Assembly (NCBI GenBank): GCA_031002005.1
Contig: JARYHS010008074.1
Span: 345,116,932 to 345,180,931 of the forward strand
DNA: 64,000 nucleotides
Reading direction: 5' to 3'
Source: Vandiemenella viatica
Lineage: Eukaryota; Arthropoda; Insecta; Orthoptera; Morabidae
In this document: piece by piece, positions 31,166 through 43,500 of the stretch
How positions within the stretch are numbered: position 1 is the stretch's first letter
How the letters are laid out: each line of letters starts with the position of its first letter
Program-made: the position numbers and the translations under genes
Notes under the pieces: model-generated
The model's input: the letters and a program-made list of their open reading frames with translations, nothing else
Databases searched by the model: none
Told to the model about the DNA's origin: nothing

Positions 31166-31689
31166 ATTTTTATATACATACTAGCAGAGTACCCGGCATT
31201 GCTCGGTATGGTTAAGGTTGATTTACCCTTTCAATAATTTGATAAGCCATATGTGAAATATGTGTATTAAACTTTATGAACTTTCCCTCCATAATTTATG
31301 GAAATTCACAAAATTCAATAAAAATTCGACATAAAATCCTATAAGTTTGGATGAGGCAAGTTGCAGATTAGAGCAGGTTTTACAGTTTTTAAAACTCATT
31401 ATTCATGAATGATATTCCTCCACAGTGAGAATCCTAAGTTGTGATATACTTCCATGTCCGAACTTAAGTCTTTTCCTTGCGTTCTGGATGCCTGAAAAGC
31501 TCTGCTAAAAAATATTGATTTCATGGACGGATTTTCATTTCCTGCTTTGGAGGCACGTCACGTAGCATCATAAGACGTATAGTATATTGTAATTTGGATT
31601 TTTGGAAAAGGCTGTATGGGCGTAAACCTAAACACCAAACCAATAAATAAATTCAATGCTTTTTAACTGTGAAGAACGCACCGTTAAAG

Positions 31690-34600
31690 CAGTGTACTTC
31701 TTTTATTGACTGGTCCTTATTATTGTAATACTTGCGTGTAGACAACATTCTTTGTTTCACCTCTCAGGTGCCAAAATAAACAAATTTTGGGGGGAACCCA
31801 CCCTTGAACATGCAACATAAACTTGGCCATGTGAAAAACATGATGATCTTAAATCAACTCCACAATAGCGGAATTGATTGTCCATGCGACTCGTTTTATC
31901 GTGATAGAAAATGCAAAATGTTACCCGGAAATTGTAATTTTTTAAAACTGAATGGAAGATCGCTTGGAATAAGTGGTATCCATGGGAATAAAAACAGTTT
32001 CACCTTTTCCCTTTCCTGTCAATATGTCAGCCTGTATCACATTAGGTAGCATATTCTTCACACACAGCCTCATTCCGTTGCACAGATTTGGTGGGTCGAG
32101 GTTTCGTAGTAATATGATAGGGCATCCAACTTTAAGTATAAGACAATGCGGTGGCAATCCAGCTGGATCCAGGGAATTCATAAATTCTGTTGGGAAATTG
32201 ATTGCCTCATCAGCATCAACAGTAGTATCATAAGATTTATATTCAGCAACAGCGGTCAGGTATTGTTGTATTCGGTTGTTTATTTCATTAACGTTCTCAT
32301 TTTTAGCAGCAAGAATGGCCCTTTCACACAACCAGTTTATATTACTAAAATTTTGCGCAACATTATGGTATATTACACCTATTAGTTCTTGAATGGAGGA
32401 TAGAAGGTTACAAAAACCTGGTGGGAAAACGTATGTTGCCAGAAGATTCAATTGGTAGTCTACCGTCACCGATTTCCAAAAGCTTCTTTCAGAAAAGCTG
32501 AGCATTTTCATCCCTTAATAGCACTCTCATATTTTCTTTTAGAGTGATTGTTGTTTACTTTTCCCACAGAACTGAATATTTTAGACAGGCATTTATTTCA
32601 TCAGCATGTGTTGATTTCGGAATTACTGGTAGTGTTTGCCGAAAGTCTCCACAGAGAAGCACCATAGCTCCTCCCATAAGTTTGTTATTTCCTCTTATAT
32701 CTTGAGAGTAACATCAAGGGCCTCGAGGAGCTTTCTTGTGCGCCATGGTGCATTCATCTCAAACTATCAGTTTACATTCTCTAAGCACCTTTGCCTGACC
32801 ACTTTTCTTACTTATATGACAGGTAGGATTTGTTTGTCTTGCGAGATCTAGTGGCAACTTTAGCGCAGAGTGAGCTGTTCTCCCTCCTTCCAGAAGAGTA
32901 GCTGCAACCCCCGAAGAAGCTATGGCAAGAGCAATTTCTCCCTGTGCCCGAATCTCGGCTAGAATAAGATTGATCATGAAAGTTTTCCCTGTGCCACCAG
33001 GGGCATCCAGAAAAATTATCCCACCCTGTTGTTTTATGATTTGATCCATTATAGTTTCGTGTCCTTTTATTTTTAATCACTATTAAGAAGTGGTTGCCTC
33101 AATGCGACGTATGCACACAATTCCTCTATGTTGTAGTTCTTCTCTCTCGTATAGTCTGCATTATATTATCCTCGTATTGGTGCTTGTAGACCAAATTGCA
33201 CCAAGGTCTTGTCAGTCATGGTCATGCACTTGTCCTCGAGAATTATCAATGTATTATTGAAAATTTCTGGATAGAAATTAAGATCAAATGTTGGGTTTTG
33301 TACCTGACTTTTACAGTATATCTTCACTCATTGATTTTTTATATTTCTACCCATAAACTGATAGGATTTGATAGGCTACAAGTGGTTAATATTATAGAAA
33401 ATAAGTTTCTGATCTGGTGTGGAAAGGAGATTAATTCAGCTTCTCTCAATGTAGTGTCTCAGGTGTTGGTCTCCTTCAAGCAAATCTGAGTTTCTGACAA
33501 GCCTCTCTGTATGTTGGCATACTTCACCGTTAACAGTTTTTAGTGCTATAAAAGAAGTGGGATCCTCAGCACTGTGTGAAGAAGCATTCTGAAGGAAAAA
33601 GCACTTCGCATTATTGGGGTGAACTGTGTACACTCTACCCAATGCGTCACTTGAAACAGCATCATGTCCAGGGACTGGGAAGTCCAATATTTCGTCTGCT
33701 GAAAACTTTTCTTGAAGAATTCCACGTGTAGTATTTAGGTACCTCAGGATAGAGCAAAGTCCTACCAAAAGGATCATGTTGGCATAGTTGGAAGAATGCT
33801 GTCTAAGTCGTGTTTCGGTGGTTTATTTGCTATTGTAGCGGCGCTCTTCCTTTGTGAAGTAAACCCTCTGCCCATTTCCTAAATGTACATTCAAGTGAAC
33901 AACTGTAGGATGTCTGTCATGAATAGGAAATCCTAAGATCCTCCAAACTGCTTTGTTGCTACTGATGTATCGTCCCAATTGATACTGCTTAACTGTATTA
34001 TTTGTTTTCCTGTTGATTAATCCAAAAGCAGCCATATCACTACCTTTGTTTACGTACTTGCATACATACTTTATTGATTTTATGCTGTTGCAGTATTCAA
34101 CGTTAATATGTGCCTGGAACATTCTGGACAGCAGGGGTGAAAATGGCACAACCCAGCTGTTGTCAATCTCTGTTTCTGTGTTGCCACATAATCCTTAATT
34201 TAGTAGTCAGTCCTCCATCTTCCGAAGCTCGTCTTCTGCATCTAGGATAACCATCATCACCAGTTTGTGTTTCTTTGGTCAGTTTTCTTGGGTACTTTTT
34301 ATTACACTTTCCCTCCTTCATACAAGGCGAGTTGGGGTTTAGATTTCCACAAGGTCCGTGGATCATATTTTTAGTAATCACTTCGAAAAGATTGGGATCT
34401 TCTTTTTGGTTAGGGAGTTCAGCAGATATAATGTCATCAATTTGTGAAGGCTGGATTTTATAGACTAACCATATTAAATTGTGCGAGTGTGGTAATACAG
34501 CACTTTTGATATTCTATTGTATACATCCAGCATCTTGTCACTCCAAACACATGACACCTTTGTTATGAAGTTCATTAATTTTGATTGTTTCTGCCTGAAT

Positions 34601-36150
34601 ACTCTCGCAATTAAGTCGTGGCGGTCACTGGGAACTTTACCGTTTGTGAGGATTTCCATTATCTCTGTCCAAGCCGGATTGCACGTGAAGGTTATGAACA
34701 AATCTGGTCTCCCATAAGTTCTCACATATGTCATTGCATCTTGAGTATATTCGTGCATGTGCCTGGGACTACCTGTGAAGGTCGCTGGTAGTATGACCAA
34801 ACTTCCATTTGGCCACAGCATCCTTAAGGTGGATATACTCTTCAACTCTCAATTTATTCTGATTTAAACAAATAAAAGAAGTCGTTTGCTTTCAATTTTC
34901 GCATACATGTCAACAATGAACTGATGGAATAATTGTCTTCAATTTAATATAGTGGTTCTGTCCAGTTTCTCTAATCATTAACCTGTATGAATAGAACTCC
35001 ATCGCCGAAACTTTTTTGTTAGTAGTTTTTACCTGTTGCTGGGTTGACATGCTTTATGTTAAAATGATATCCATCCTCACCCCGAGGAAATATCAATGGG
35101 TATTGTAGAGGATCGTATGATCTATGTGTTTCAGAAATGCACTGCAATTCATTTCCGCGTCTTTTGATTAAAATATCGCGTTAATGAAATTCTTCTCCTG
35201 ATATAACTACTGCGACTTCATCTGTCTGAGGTGCATTAAAGCGTCGCTTGTGTTCTCCTTCTGATCTTACATCTGCTCTAATGACTACCTTATAGTCATC
35301 TGTTGGCATACTTTCCAATGCTGTATTAAAGATCTTAATAAGGTGGTTGTGCTCGTGGAACATACTTTGTAGATTGAACATAATCATACACCTTGTTCCT
35401 GGTATGCAGTTGCATCATAGATCAGCTTCCCGTTGTTCGCCACCGACAAAATACAGCTGTAGAAATTTAGGAGTTTGATCAGGCAGAGGCAATAATGGTC
35501 CAGCCTTGAGGTAAATCTGCCCTCGCACAGTAAAAGTGGATGGAAAGCCACGTTGTTCAATTATTGATGATGCACCACAAGATGTCATCTGGAAACACGA
35601 GTTGTACTTTCTTATGTTTTTAAGGAAATGCTTCGACTCTGAAGTATCGGCTAACATGTAAAACGAAAGATGTTGTGGTGGTAATTCCAATCGTGGTAGT
35701 TTGACTTTTCCATTTTTGCAATGCATACCAAGTGATTCGGATTTAAATATTTTGGCTTGACAGTTATTGCAAACTACGTCCATTTTCCCGATGGTAATAC
35801 TTGTATGGTTTGAATAGTCCTTATGCCGATCATAGTGAAATGCTTCCAATTTCAAGCCAACAGTTCTAGCGGCCCCAGTCATTCTCTCTGCCTTTCTTCT
35901 ACAAGTAAGACATTTCTCCCGTTGCTGTTATGTTTCTGCAAGTCTTGACGAAGTAGCTCTCTCTCTCAGATTTTGAAGTCGAGCTTCACACGCTGAGCTG
36001 TCTCTGCAGCTCTTGAAGCTCTCTCTCTCTCTCTCTTTCCGTTGCAAGTCATCTACTGCGCTCCTTGGGAGTTTGTTTACTTCTCAGTTCTTTAATCTTT
36101 TTAGCATTCGACTGAACTTGACCAATAGCCTTACGTTTTCTCAGAGGCAT
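31690..36150 (-). pseudogene. Helitron RepHel (HUH Rep-Pif1 helicase) pseudogene
   Basis: Probable start ATG at 36150 (MPLRKRKAIGQVQSNAKKI, with a stop about 100 nt on). An N-terminal block CNNCQAKIFKSESLGMHC, RKYNSCFQMTSCGA lies at 35415-35882. The Rep region has PDLFITFTCNPAWTEI at 34.7 kb, HUH-type LPHSHNLIWL near 34.48 kb, and the two-tyrosine IKYVCKYVNKGSD near 34.06 kb. The helicase has Walker A DAPGGTGKTF near 32.99 kb, then VWDECTMAHKKALEALD and LLCGDFRQTLPVIPK near 32.6-32.75 kb. The tail (GMRLCVKNMLPNVIQADIL; AC.R.GSP) ends near 31.7 kb. Many stops and frameshifts: dead, but all domains remain in order. Confidence 0.92.
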
Positions 36151-36789
36151 TTTAATGTTCTGTAACATACAAAGTGTTTAATTAAAATAAGTAAATTATG
36201 TTTCTATAATGTTATAGAAATTTCTAGATCATTTTTAATAGTCCACGGAAGTTTAAAACACGGTTTCAACATTTCGATAATGAGAAATCAGGGTATCATC
36301 AAAATCATCAAAGCAGTTTTTGCAACTAAACAAAACGTTGAAGTATGTTCGAGAGACATCAATTATAATACGCCTTGGGTGTAGTTATAATCATGTGCCA
36401 ACTTTCATATAGTTGTCTCTCCACCTGTACCTGATGCTACCATTACAATTATCCAATAATCTTTTTACAAATTTTTGTAAGATTCACCACATAAGGCGGA
36501 CATCCGTCGATTTGAATAAATTGGGGGTAAGTGAGGAATTCTCCCTATGAATATTATCATGAAAAGCAGAGAAGACAACTGTCTGGTACTGTGAAAATTC
36601 CGCCACAATTGATTCAACACATTACGCATTTAGCAAATTTCATTACAAACTGTGCAGGCTTATCGAAGGGTTTGTTTCTGGTTATGATTGCAGCTTTGGT
36701 ATCAATGTTTCCTGCTCTGGCACCACTCCACCCAGCTTCATAAGACAAAACTGATGTTTATTGTTATTGTAAATTTGATGATAATTTAT

Positions 36790-36968
36790 ATAAGGTTTTA
36801 AGTGAGGAAAAATTTAATGTTGAGCTCCGGCTCCAAGAGAAATGCATCACATCCTGAGTATTTTGCTCATGAAACCATGTAAGACTAAAAACTGGATGGC
36901 TGGACGGGGATTTGAATACAGGTGTTCTCAAGTGCGAGGCTTGAGCGCTACCGTTCACTCATCAAGTT
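36790..36968 (-). mobile_element. tRNA-derived SINE, old copy inside the Helitron
   Basis: AACTGGATGGCTGGACGGGG, then ATTTGAATACAGGTGTTCTC and GTGCGAGGC match the SINE family at 4427-4668 on the minus strand. The body is short and diverged. Confidence 0.68.
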
Positions 36969-37379
36969 TGCTTTATAGTTTAATTTAATTTCGATAGAGC
37001 ACACGCCCGTGTAGCAATTTCTCTACATCCCCTTTTTGGCCTCAGAAATGTTGAAGTAACCATCATGGATCGTAAGACCATATTTAAACTTTCTTCACAA
37101 GGAAACAAAACTCCATGGCGGTTTACTACTATAACAGTATTCGTCCAACCAGAAACATGTGAATTTTATGAAAAATCTTTTAACTGTTGCTTTGCAATTT
37201 GATGATGTATTCTTAAGTAACACCACAAGACAAATCAGAATGGAAGATTTTATATATGTATCGTCTACACTTCTTGTTAAACCAGATGATGAATTCTTAT
37301 CTAACTTGATGGGACACATTAAAAGTGAAATGTAAAATATTGCTTTGTCCTTGGGATAATGTATCTGTAAATTGAGGTT

Positions 37380-38300
37380 GATAGTTTGAAATTCAACCTG
37401 GACCAGAAAAAAATCCCAAAGTCGCAAGGTACTGCATGCTGGACATGTACAATGGGAGTTTTGTCTTCTTTCTAGTGGTTGTGGTCAAGCTGAAAGCAGA
37501 AGAAAATTGTTGTCTAAAGAAAAGAACCTATAAATAATTTTGACTTTTGATATCTCGAAAGCTAAGCGAGATGCGTATTTTTTTTACTTTATATCTGTCT
37601 CATTGAGTTATATAAGAATTCATCATCAAATTGCAGCGCAATGGTTGACGTAAAACTGCAATAAATTATTAAATGAATAAAAGCTAAATTATGTCAGAAA
37701 CTCAAGTGTATAGCGCAGAATGTAATACCAAAAAACGTTTTGTCATAGGCCTAATTGGTTACTATGCAACAGCACGGACATAACAAAAACTTCTGTTTAT
37801 GTTAAAAACGATTGCATTACTAAACAATGCAATAAAATATAAAATGAATAATAGCTAGAGTACGTCAGAAACTCGCACGTAGCTATAGCGCAGAATTGCA
37901 GCTTAATACCAAAAAAATCATCGGTGTAAATACCAACAAAAAAAAAAAAACGTTCAGTTGTCCTAAGCCATTATTATTCTCGACACTAAAGGTTTAATAC
38001 ATACTCGATTACACTTCTCGTTAAATGTTATCTCACAGCTGACATGGTTACACTGCTGACATGCTTAGGTTGAAATGCGGCCTGGACGTGAAAAAAATTT
38101 CGAATAAGCCAAATCGACTATATATTTTTACCTAACTTGACGAGACACATTGAGATATTGAATCTCTAAATTGAGGTGGTTAGTTTGAAATGTAACCTGG
38201 ACCAGAAAAAAGTTCGACAGAGTCACAAGGCACTACACGCTGGATAAGTAGAAAGGGTGTTTCTTTCTAGCGGTTGTGGTCAAGTTGAAACGTATTTTGA

Positions 38301-38359
<59 letters not shown>

Positions 38360-38960
38360 GTAATGAAAAGGAAAAAAAAAAAAACATATAAATAATTTTT
38401 GACATTCGATATCTCGAGAACTAAGCGAGATACGTAATTCGTTACGCCATCACGGTGGACGTAGAAACTGCTATACTGAACAATGCAATACATTATAATA
38501 CGAATAAAAGCTAGATTATGTAAGAAACACAAGTGTGTAGTGCAGAATGTAATGCGAATAAGAACAGTAAGGCCTTAACCCACACTTCTGTTGATATTAA
38601 AAACCATTGCATTACTAAACAATGCTATAAAACATAAACTGAATAAAACCTAGATTACGTGAGAAACACGCGCGTATAGCGAAGAATTGCAGCCTAAAAC
38701 CAAACAATGTTCAGTTGTCCGAAGCCGTTATTAATTTCAACGCTAAAGTTTTAAAAAAACAATCAGCGTATGTATTAATTACTGCGAACGGAATGAATCT
38801 ATCAGCACCAAACACCGGATGCCGTTATTACTCCTAACACTAAAGGTTGAATACAAACTTCAGATGATAAATAAAAAACCATCAGCGTACGAATTAATTA
38901 CTGTGAACGAAATGAATCTGTAAGCTCCAAGTGCCTGAAATTTTAGCTATACCATCAGTT
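37380..38960. repeat. Nested tandem repeats in the Helitron 5' region (~830-bp and shorter units)
   Basis: The order ...GTGGTTGTGGTCAAG, ATATCTCGA.A.CTAAGCGA, ATGAATAAAAGCTA.ATTATG, CATTGCATTACTAAACAATG recurs at about 37.45-37.85 kb and 38.27-38.63 kb. Inside each, the block AATAAAAGCTA...GTCAGAAACTC recurs every ~140-175 bp. Further right, ATCAGCGTA..ATTAATTACT repeats at 38762 and 38883. A 54-bp A run (38304-38357) lies in one unit. Confidence 0.8.
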
Positions 38961-39559
38961 AAACATTAATTGAATCCAAACTTAAATGCCAGAATGTAAT
39001 TTATTCAGAAAATTATCGTAAATAATTGCCAGAACACTAATAACATTGATGTCAGAGACAAATACTAAAGCTGATGGTCAAAGACATTGCCAGAAATTGG
39101 GGTTAAAGAAAATCTCTACTAATTTTTCGTTCTTAATTCCTCGCATTCAATAAGGCCATCAATGGCGTTTAAAAACTAAACACCCCGTATTAAAGGAAAT
39201 AATATTTCAAGTTTTGTTCAGTGTGGTATATGAAAAAATGGTTATTATTGTAAACTGCTCATTAAAGGCTATGGTCAGAGATAATGTATTGTAGTTGTGT
39301 GTTTAGTGCGAAGTATGCGGCATCTAGTGATTCCTCCTGTGGTATTCCTCACCATACGTACAGAATTTCATTTAATGCTTCTACTTTATTTAACGTGAAA
39401 CATAAGACATGCCAGACAAGTGAATTAAGCTTCTAAGCTTTAAAACGGTGAAAACCCCATCGAAATCTGCTCTGTAGTTTCTGAGTTTTTATACTTCAAA
39501 TATATCCGGTTTTTGTTTTATAGATATAGATACACAAACATGGGTATGCTGTTACTTCC

Positions 39560-40760
39560 AATCATCAGTGAGTTTCAGTCTTGGACACATCCACTGGCAA
39601 GATATTTCACGGAAAGAATTTGTGAAATTCGGCATCTACCATTGGAGTCTTCCAATGTTATAAAGAAAGAAAGAAAATGATGAAGACCAGACATCTGGAA
39701 GAAAATGACTTATTAGTAAGCTTCAGAAAGCTATACACAAATGTGCGAATCGACAAAGCTATCAACATAATCAGGGAATGACTAGAAAATTGCAGCCTGC
39801 CGCAAAAATGGACTGAATTTTCCCTTAAGATGAACTTCTTCCAAAATAAGAACAACTTCTACTAACAGAATGAGGGAGAAGCAATGGGTTTTCCACTATC
39901 TCCAATTAAGGATAGTAGCTATATTTATGGAGGCATTTGAGGCTGATGTCATCAATCCGAAACCTTCCTTTTGGTTAAGATACCTGGATGACATTTTTGT
40001 AATCTGGTATCATCAACATGAGTGCCTCCATCTGCTTTTCCAGCATTTAAACAGTGCTCAAGGTAAAATCAAATTAAGTATGTAGGCTGAGATGGACATA
40101 CAATTTCCTTTTATGGATGTGATCACAAAATGGCAGGAGTATTGATCCTTGGCCCACAAAGTACACTGGAAGCCTATGCATACAAATTGCCATTGCAGAA
40201 TCTCATCATCATCAGGCAGTAAAGTGCAGAATTTTAAAAAACTTTAACTGTCCATGCTTCTGTGGTTAGTGTCGAAGATTGCACAGTCTCTGAAAGACGA
40301 ATTTTACAGGAGATATTTCTGCCAAATGGCTGTAACCTTGATGTTACAAGTAATGTCACTGCAGCATTTGACCCTCATACATTGCCTTCTGCCCTATTAC
40401 CAGTAGATAAGACAAGAAGAACAACAGAAAGACCCATAGCACTCTATGCCCAGCATATGACACAGAAGATTTGATGTATGTCATTGAAAAAAGAAAAGGA
40501 GATGTAGTAAGTGTTATTATGTACTTGTAATGGTAAAAAAGAAGGAGAAATTAGAGACAGTGGGTCTATATCAAATACCTTGGAGTGGTGGCCATCTATG
40601 TATTGGCAAGACAGGACGTACCATCAAGAAAAGGCAGATTGAACATATGAAACATTTTAAAAATATGTAACGACGCCAGCACATCAGCTGTAGAACAACA
40701 TTTAGTTGTAGTGGCCACATTACTTTTATTTAGTGACAGTAGTTTTCTGGCTCAGGAAAA
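39560..40760 (+). pseudogene. Second Penelope-like element family, decayed RT to GIY-YIG
   Basis: Plus-strand blocks in order: LYTNVRIDKAINIIR and GEAMGFPLSPI (motif B) at 39.72-39.9 kb, FWLRYLDDIFVIWYHQHE (motif C, YLDD) at 39.97-40.02 kb, and FPFMDVITKW then a KPMHTN block at 40.1-40.2 kb. GLYQIPWSGGHLCIGKTGRT (GIY-YIG; the usual CxC here is W..G) at 40.56-40.62 kb is followed by KRQIEHMKHFKN. Different from the 11-15 kb family (YLDD versus YVDD). Many frameshifts. The 5' end abuts the Helitron. Confidence 0.82.
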
Positions 40761-41815
40761 CATACTTTGGCCCAGGCAAGTTGGAGAAGCATTAGAAATC
40801 ATAATAATAATGAGATACCCATTAATATGAATGCGAAAAGTGGGATAAAGCTTAATGAAATATGGTCATGTGAGAAATGAATCTTTCTCGGCTTGCAGCT
40901 GGATGGCAGAACTTAATCGGCAGAACACAGAAGGAGAATTTTTAGCAAATATGGTCATGTTTACCCAGAAAAATACGGACGCAAAGTCCCATCATACCAG
41001 TCACTGCTGCATATTGCTCAAAGTTTTTTTTGTGTCAGACCACATTTTTTCAAACAGTAATTCGATGACGCTCTCGTAAGTGAGGTATTATAATTAGATG
41101 GTTACTGTTGTCATTGCCCCCTCAAGAAGTACCTAACATGCAACAAATTTAAGGTACTTTTAAATTATGTTGCTGCCTATCAATGGAAATGATTAATAAA
41201 GCTGTAACATAAAACATTAGAAATAAAAGTTGTTACTTATAACTTGTATTAGGAACAATGTGCCAATACATACTTTAAATATGGACATTTAGAAGCATTT
41301 GTTGTAACATATGATTTTATTTCTGTAACATAAAATTGGGCATTCATATTTCTCTAGCAGATGTGTGAGCAAATGCCAAATGTCAAAGAAGGGTGAAAGA
41401 GTGGGGTTATTGATGTAATCAAACGTGTCAAAGAAAGATCCTATCCTAAAAACATTTGGGCAGTTATGCTTTTATCTTTTTTCTACAAATCACTAAAAAT
41501 AATGATTCTAGACTGTATTTACCTCCAGTAAATGCAGTCATTGTTCCATAGCAACCTGGATTTAGAGCTGGTGGCAGTTGCATAGGACAATTGATAAATC
41601 TACCCAGTTTATATAAATTTTTTTGCAAACTCATCAGATAGCAGGTGTCACCTTTGTGGATTAGCTGGCAGTTTATGACACTGCCAGACACAGTTAGTAG
41701 CCTAATATCTAATGTCTACTGTTTATGGAAGGACTTGAGGATTATTAGACTTTTTTTTTACATTCTTCAATTTCTTACATTTTTCATTTACTTCCTCTGC
41801 CTTCAAGGGTGATTC
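40761..41815. other. No recognisable gene
   Basis: A 75-codon minus-strand frame at 41464-41691 has no motif I recognise. Nothing else seen. Confidence 0.5.
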
Positions 41816-41819
41816 ATAT

Positions 41820-42165
41820 TCTTCCACTTGGTAATGGATAGGATGCAATTCTCTCCAGTGTGGATATGAATCGCTCCTCATATTAAAAAGTTCTCATATG
41901 CAAATGATTTTGTGCTGGGCATGCTGAGTACAAACTTGAAAACGATAGAGAGAAAATTAATGTCTACAATGCAGACCAGCTCAAGCCTAACCCTTTAAAG
42001 ACTCAAGTTAATGCACCCTCTCTTAAGAACAGAGAGGTTCATCAGAAGCTACAGATAATGTGATCAGCCATTGAACTACAACAGTGTGAAATTCCAAAAT
42101 ATGTTGGAATAATGCTTGACAGACCTCTCACATCCAAGAACTAATGAAACCTAAATGCATATGGT
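41820..42165 (+). pseudogene. LINE RT fragment (jockey-like), decayed
   Basis: Plus-strand frames give FSYANDFVLGMLSTN (RT motif C, normally YADD; here YAND) and ADQLKPNPLKTQVNAP, then CEIPKYVGIMLDRPLTSKN. This is the order after the RT catalytic site in jockey-like LINEs (LKPNP.KTQ ... YLGV.LDRTL). Frameshifts separate the blocks. Confidence 0.75.
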
Positions 42166-42289
42166 ATGAATTGAAATTAGAAAGTGTCTTTCAGGAATAA
42201 ATTGTAATATGAATTTGACTGGCTCAGAATTTAACTACAAACTACTCTTTTTTTGTTTTTGTTTTGACCTTTATATCTTGCTGATGTTG

Positions 42290-42505
42290 ATGTCATTAGA
42301 GCTGTGAGAAGATCAAGGTGCAATGATGCAACAGGATTGAATTCGGCCATGCCCTATTTGAAGGAACCATCCCTGCAACCACCTGGAGTGGTTTCAGGGG
42401 ACCATGAAAAATCAAAATCTGAATGGCTGGATAGGGATTTTAACCCAAGTCCTCCTGAATATCATACTTTGGGGGTTACTGCTCACTCACTTGGCTTGGT
42501 AAATA
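42290..42505 (-). mobile_element. tRNA-derived SINE, old copy
   Basis: GAATTCGGCCATGCCCTATT, ACCTGGAGTGGTTTCAGGG, GGATTTTAACCC (eroded B box) and CTTGGCTTGGT align with the SINE at 4427-4668 in order, on the minus strand. Confidence 0.75.
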
Positions 42506-43225
42506 TGAAAATTTCAGAAACTATCAGTTTCATTTGAAAACTCAAATTTACAGCAGTGGAACACAAGGATCTCCTATCTTTCTCATAGAGTGACAGCAAA
42601 TGGACACTTACAAAATGATGAAAATGGGAATTAATTAACTTGGAATTCACTGAGAAACTGTGAGAGGAGGAGTGTGCAGGTTCAACATGGCAATGTAAGG
42701 ATACATCAACAGTACATGATTACTTGTGCATGCAGCAAATATTACACTTCAATGTATGCTTTTTACATCCTCATACACAGAAGATGACACATAACAAGTG
42801 ACTCAGAGTGCACTGGATGTGACTAAGTTCCAATCCACAGTAACCAGAAGAACATTACCATATATTTGAAATTGTAATGGTGAATATATATATTGAAAAC
42901 TCTTTATAGTGAAACTGTGTATAAAATGAACTTTCTTTGAACTTGCCTGATTTTTCAGCAACTCACTTTCAGTAATGAAGCGACTCCATTTCTACAACAA
43001 AAATATAGGTCATTCTTTAGATGTGGAGCAGTGTTTACAATAAGCTGTCAGATGTTTATATGCAACCAATATTTTTGGAAGTAGGTGTCAGATTTCTCGG
43101 AATATCAGCACTTTTATGATCACTTATCCTTGTTTTGTTTCTAACAATTATTGTCTACCATTTATTAAGCACCAATCATTCTTACACCCTTGCATTATTA
43201 CTGAGATAACACACATCAACAGTTC
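42506..43225. other. No recognisable gene
   Basis: Nothing identified. Confidence 0.5.
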
Positions 43226-43227
43226 TA

Positions 43228-43500
43228 GTAGCATGGTGGCTCAGGTAGTTAAGGTGCTTAGGAATGGTAGGTCCTTGGTTCGAGTCCCAGTCTATCCTGG
43301 AATATTTATTGGAGCTTTATCTGACCTTCACCTCAGGCAAAGCTTCGTTTTCTTCTTGTGAAGTATGCTGAATGCTTTGCATTTTTGATTCCATGTAAAA
43401 CTTTCGGGTTAAGGTAACTACAATGAGAGGCAAACTGGCTGCTAATTGAAAATGCCATCAATTGGCTAAATCCTTGAGGGATATTCTGGACAATAATGGC
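43228..43500 (+). mobile_element. tRNA-derived SINE, third type
   Basis: The head CATGGTGGCTCAGGTAGTTA (A box) and GGTTCGAGTCCC (B box, near 43276) are in normal tRNA spacing. The body ...CTTCACCTCAGGCAAAGCTT resembles the body of the SINE at 50800-51035 (CTTTCACCTCTAACACAGCTT), so the two share a family. No acceptor-stem closure, so not a tRNA gene. Confidence 0.75.

Larger units (their letters stand above)
31181..39530 (-). mobile_element. Helitron, both termini present (8,350 bp)
   Basis: The 5' end (minus strand) is TCTATATCTATAAAAC at 39530; the 3' end is CTAG at 31184-31181. The 3' end is preceded by a 19-nt imperfect hairpin (31190-31208, TACCCGGCATTGCTCGGTA). Flanks are A (31180) and T (39531) on the plus strand, the AT insertion site of Helitrons, with no target duplication. 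The minus strand encodes a decayed RepHel protein. The 5' 3.3 kb is non-coding and full of internal repeats and a SINE. Confidence 0.92.

Noticed and set aside
38233..38532. 99-codon minus-strand frame with a long Phe run
   Set aside because: Produced by the 54-bp A run at 38304-38357 inside Helitron repeats.
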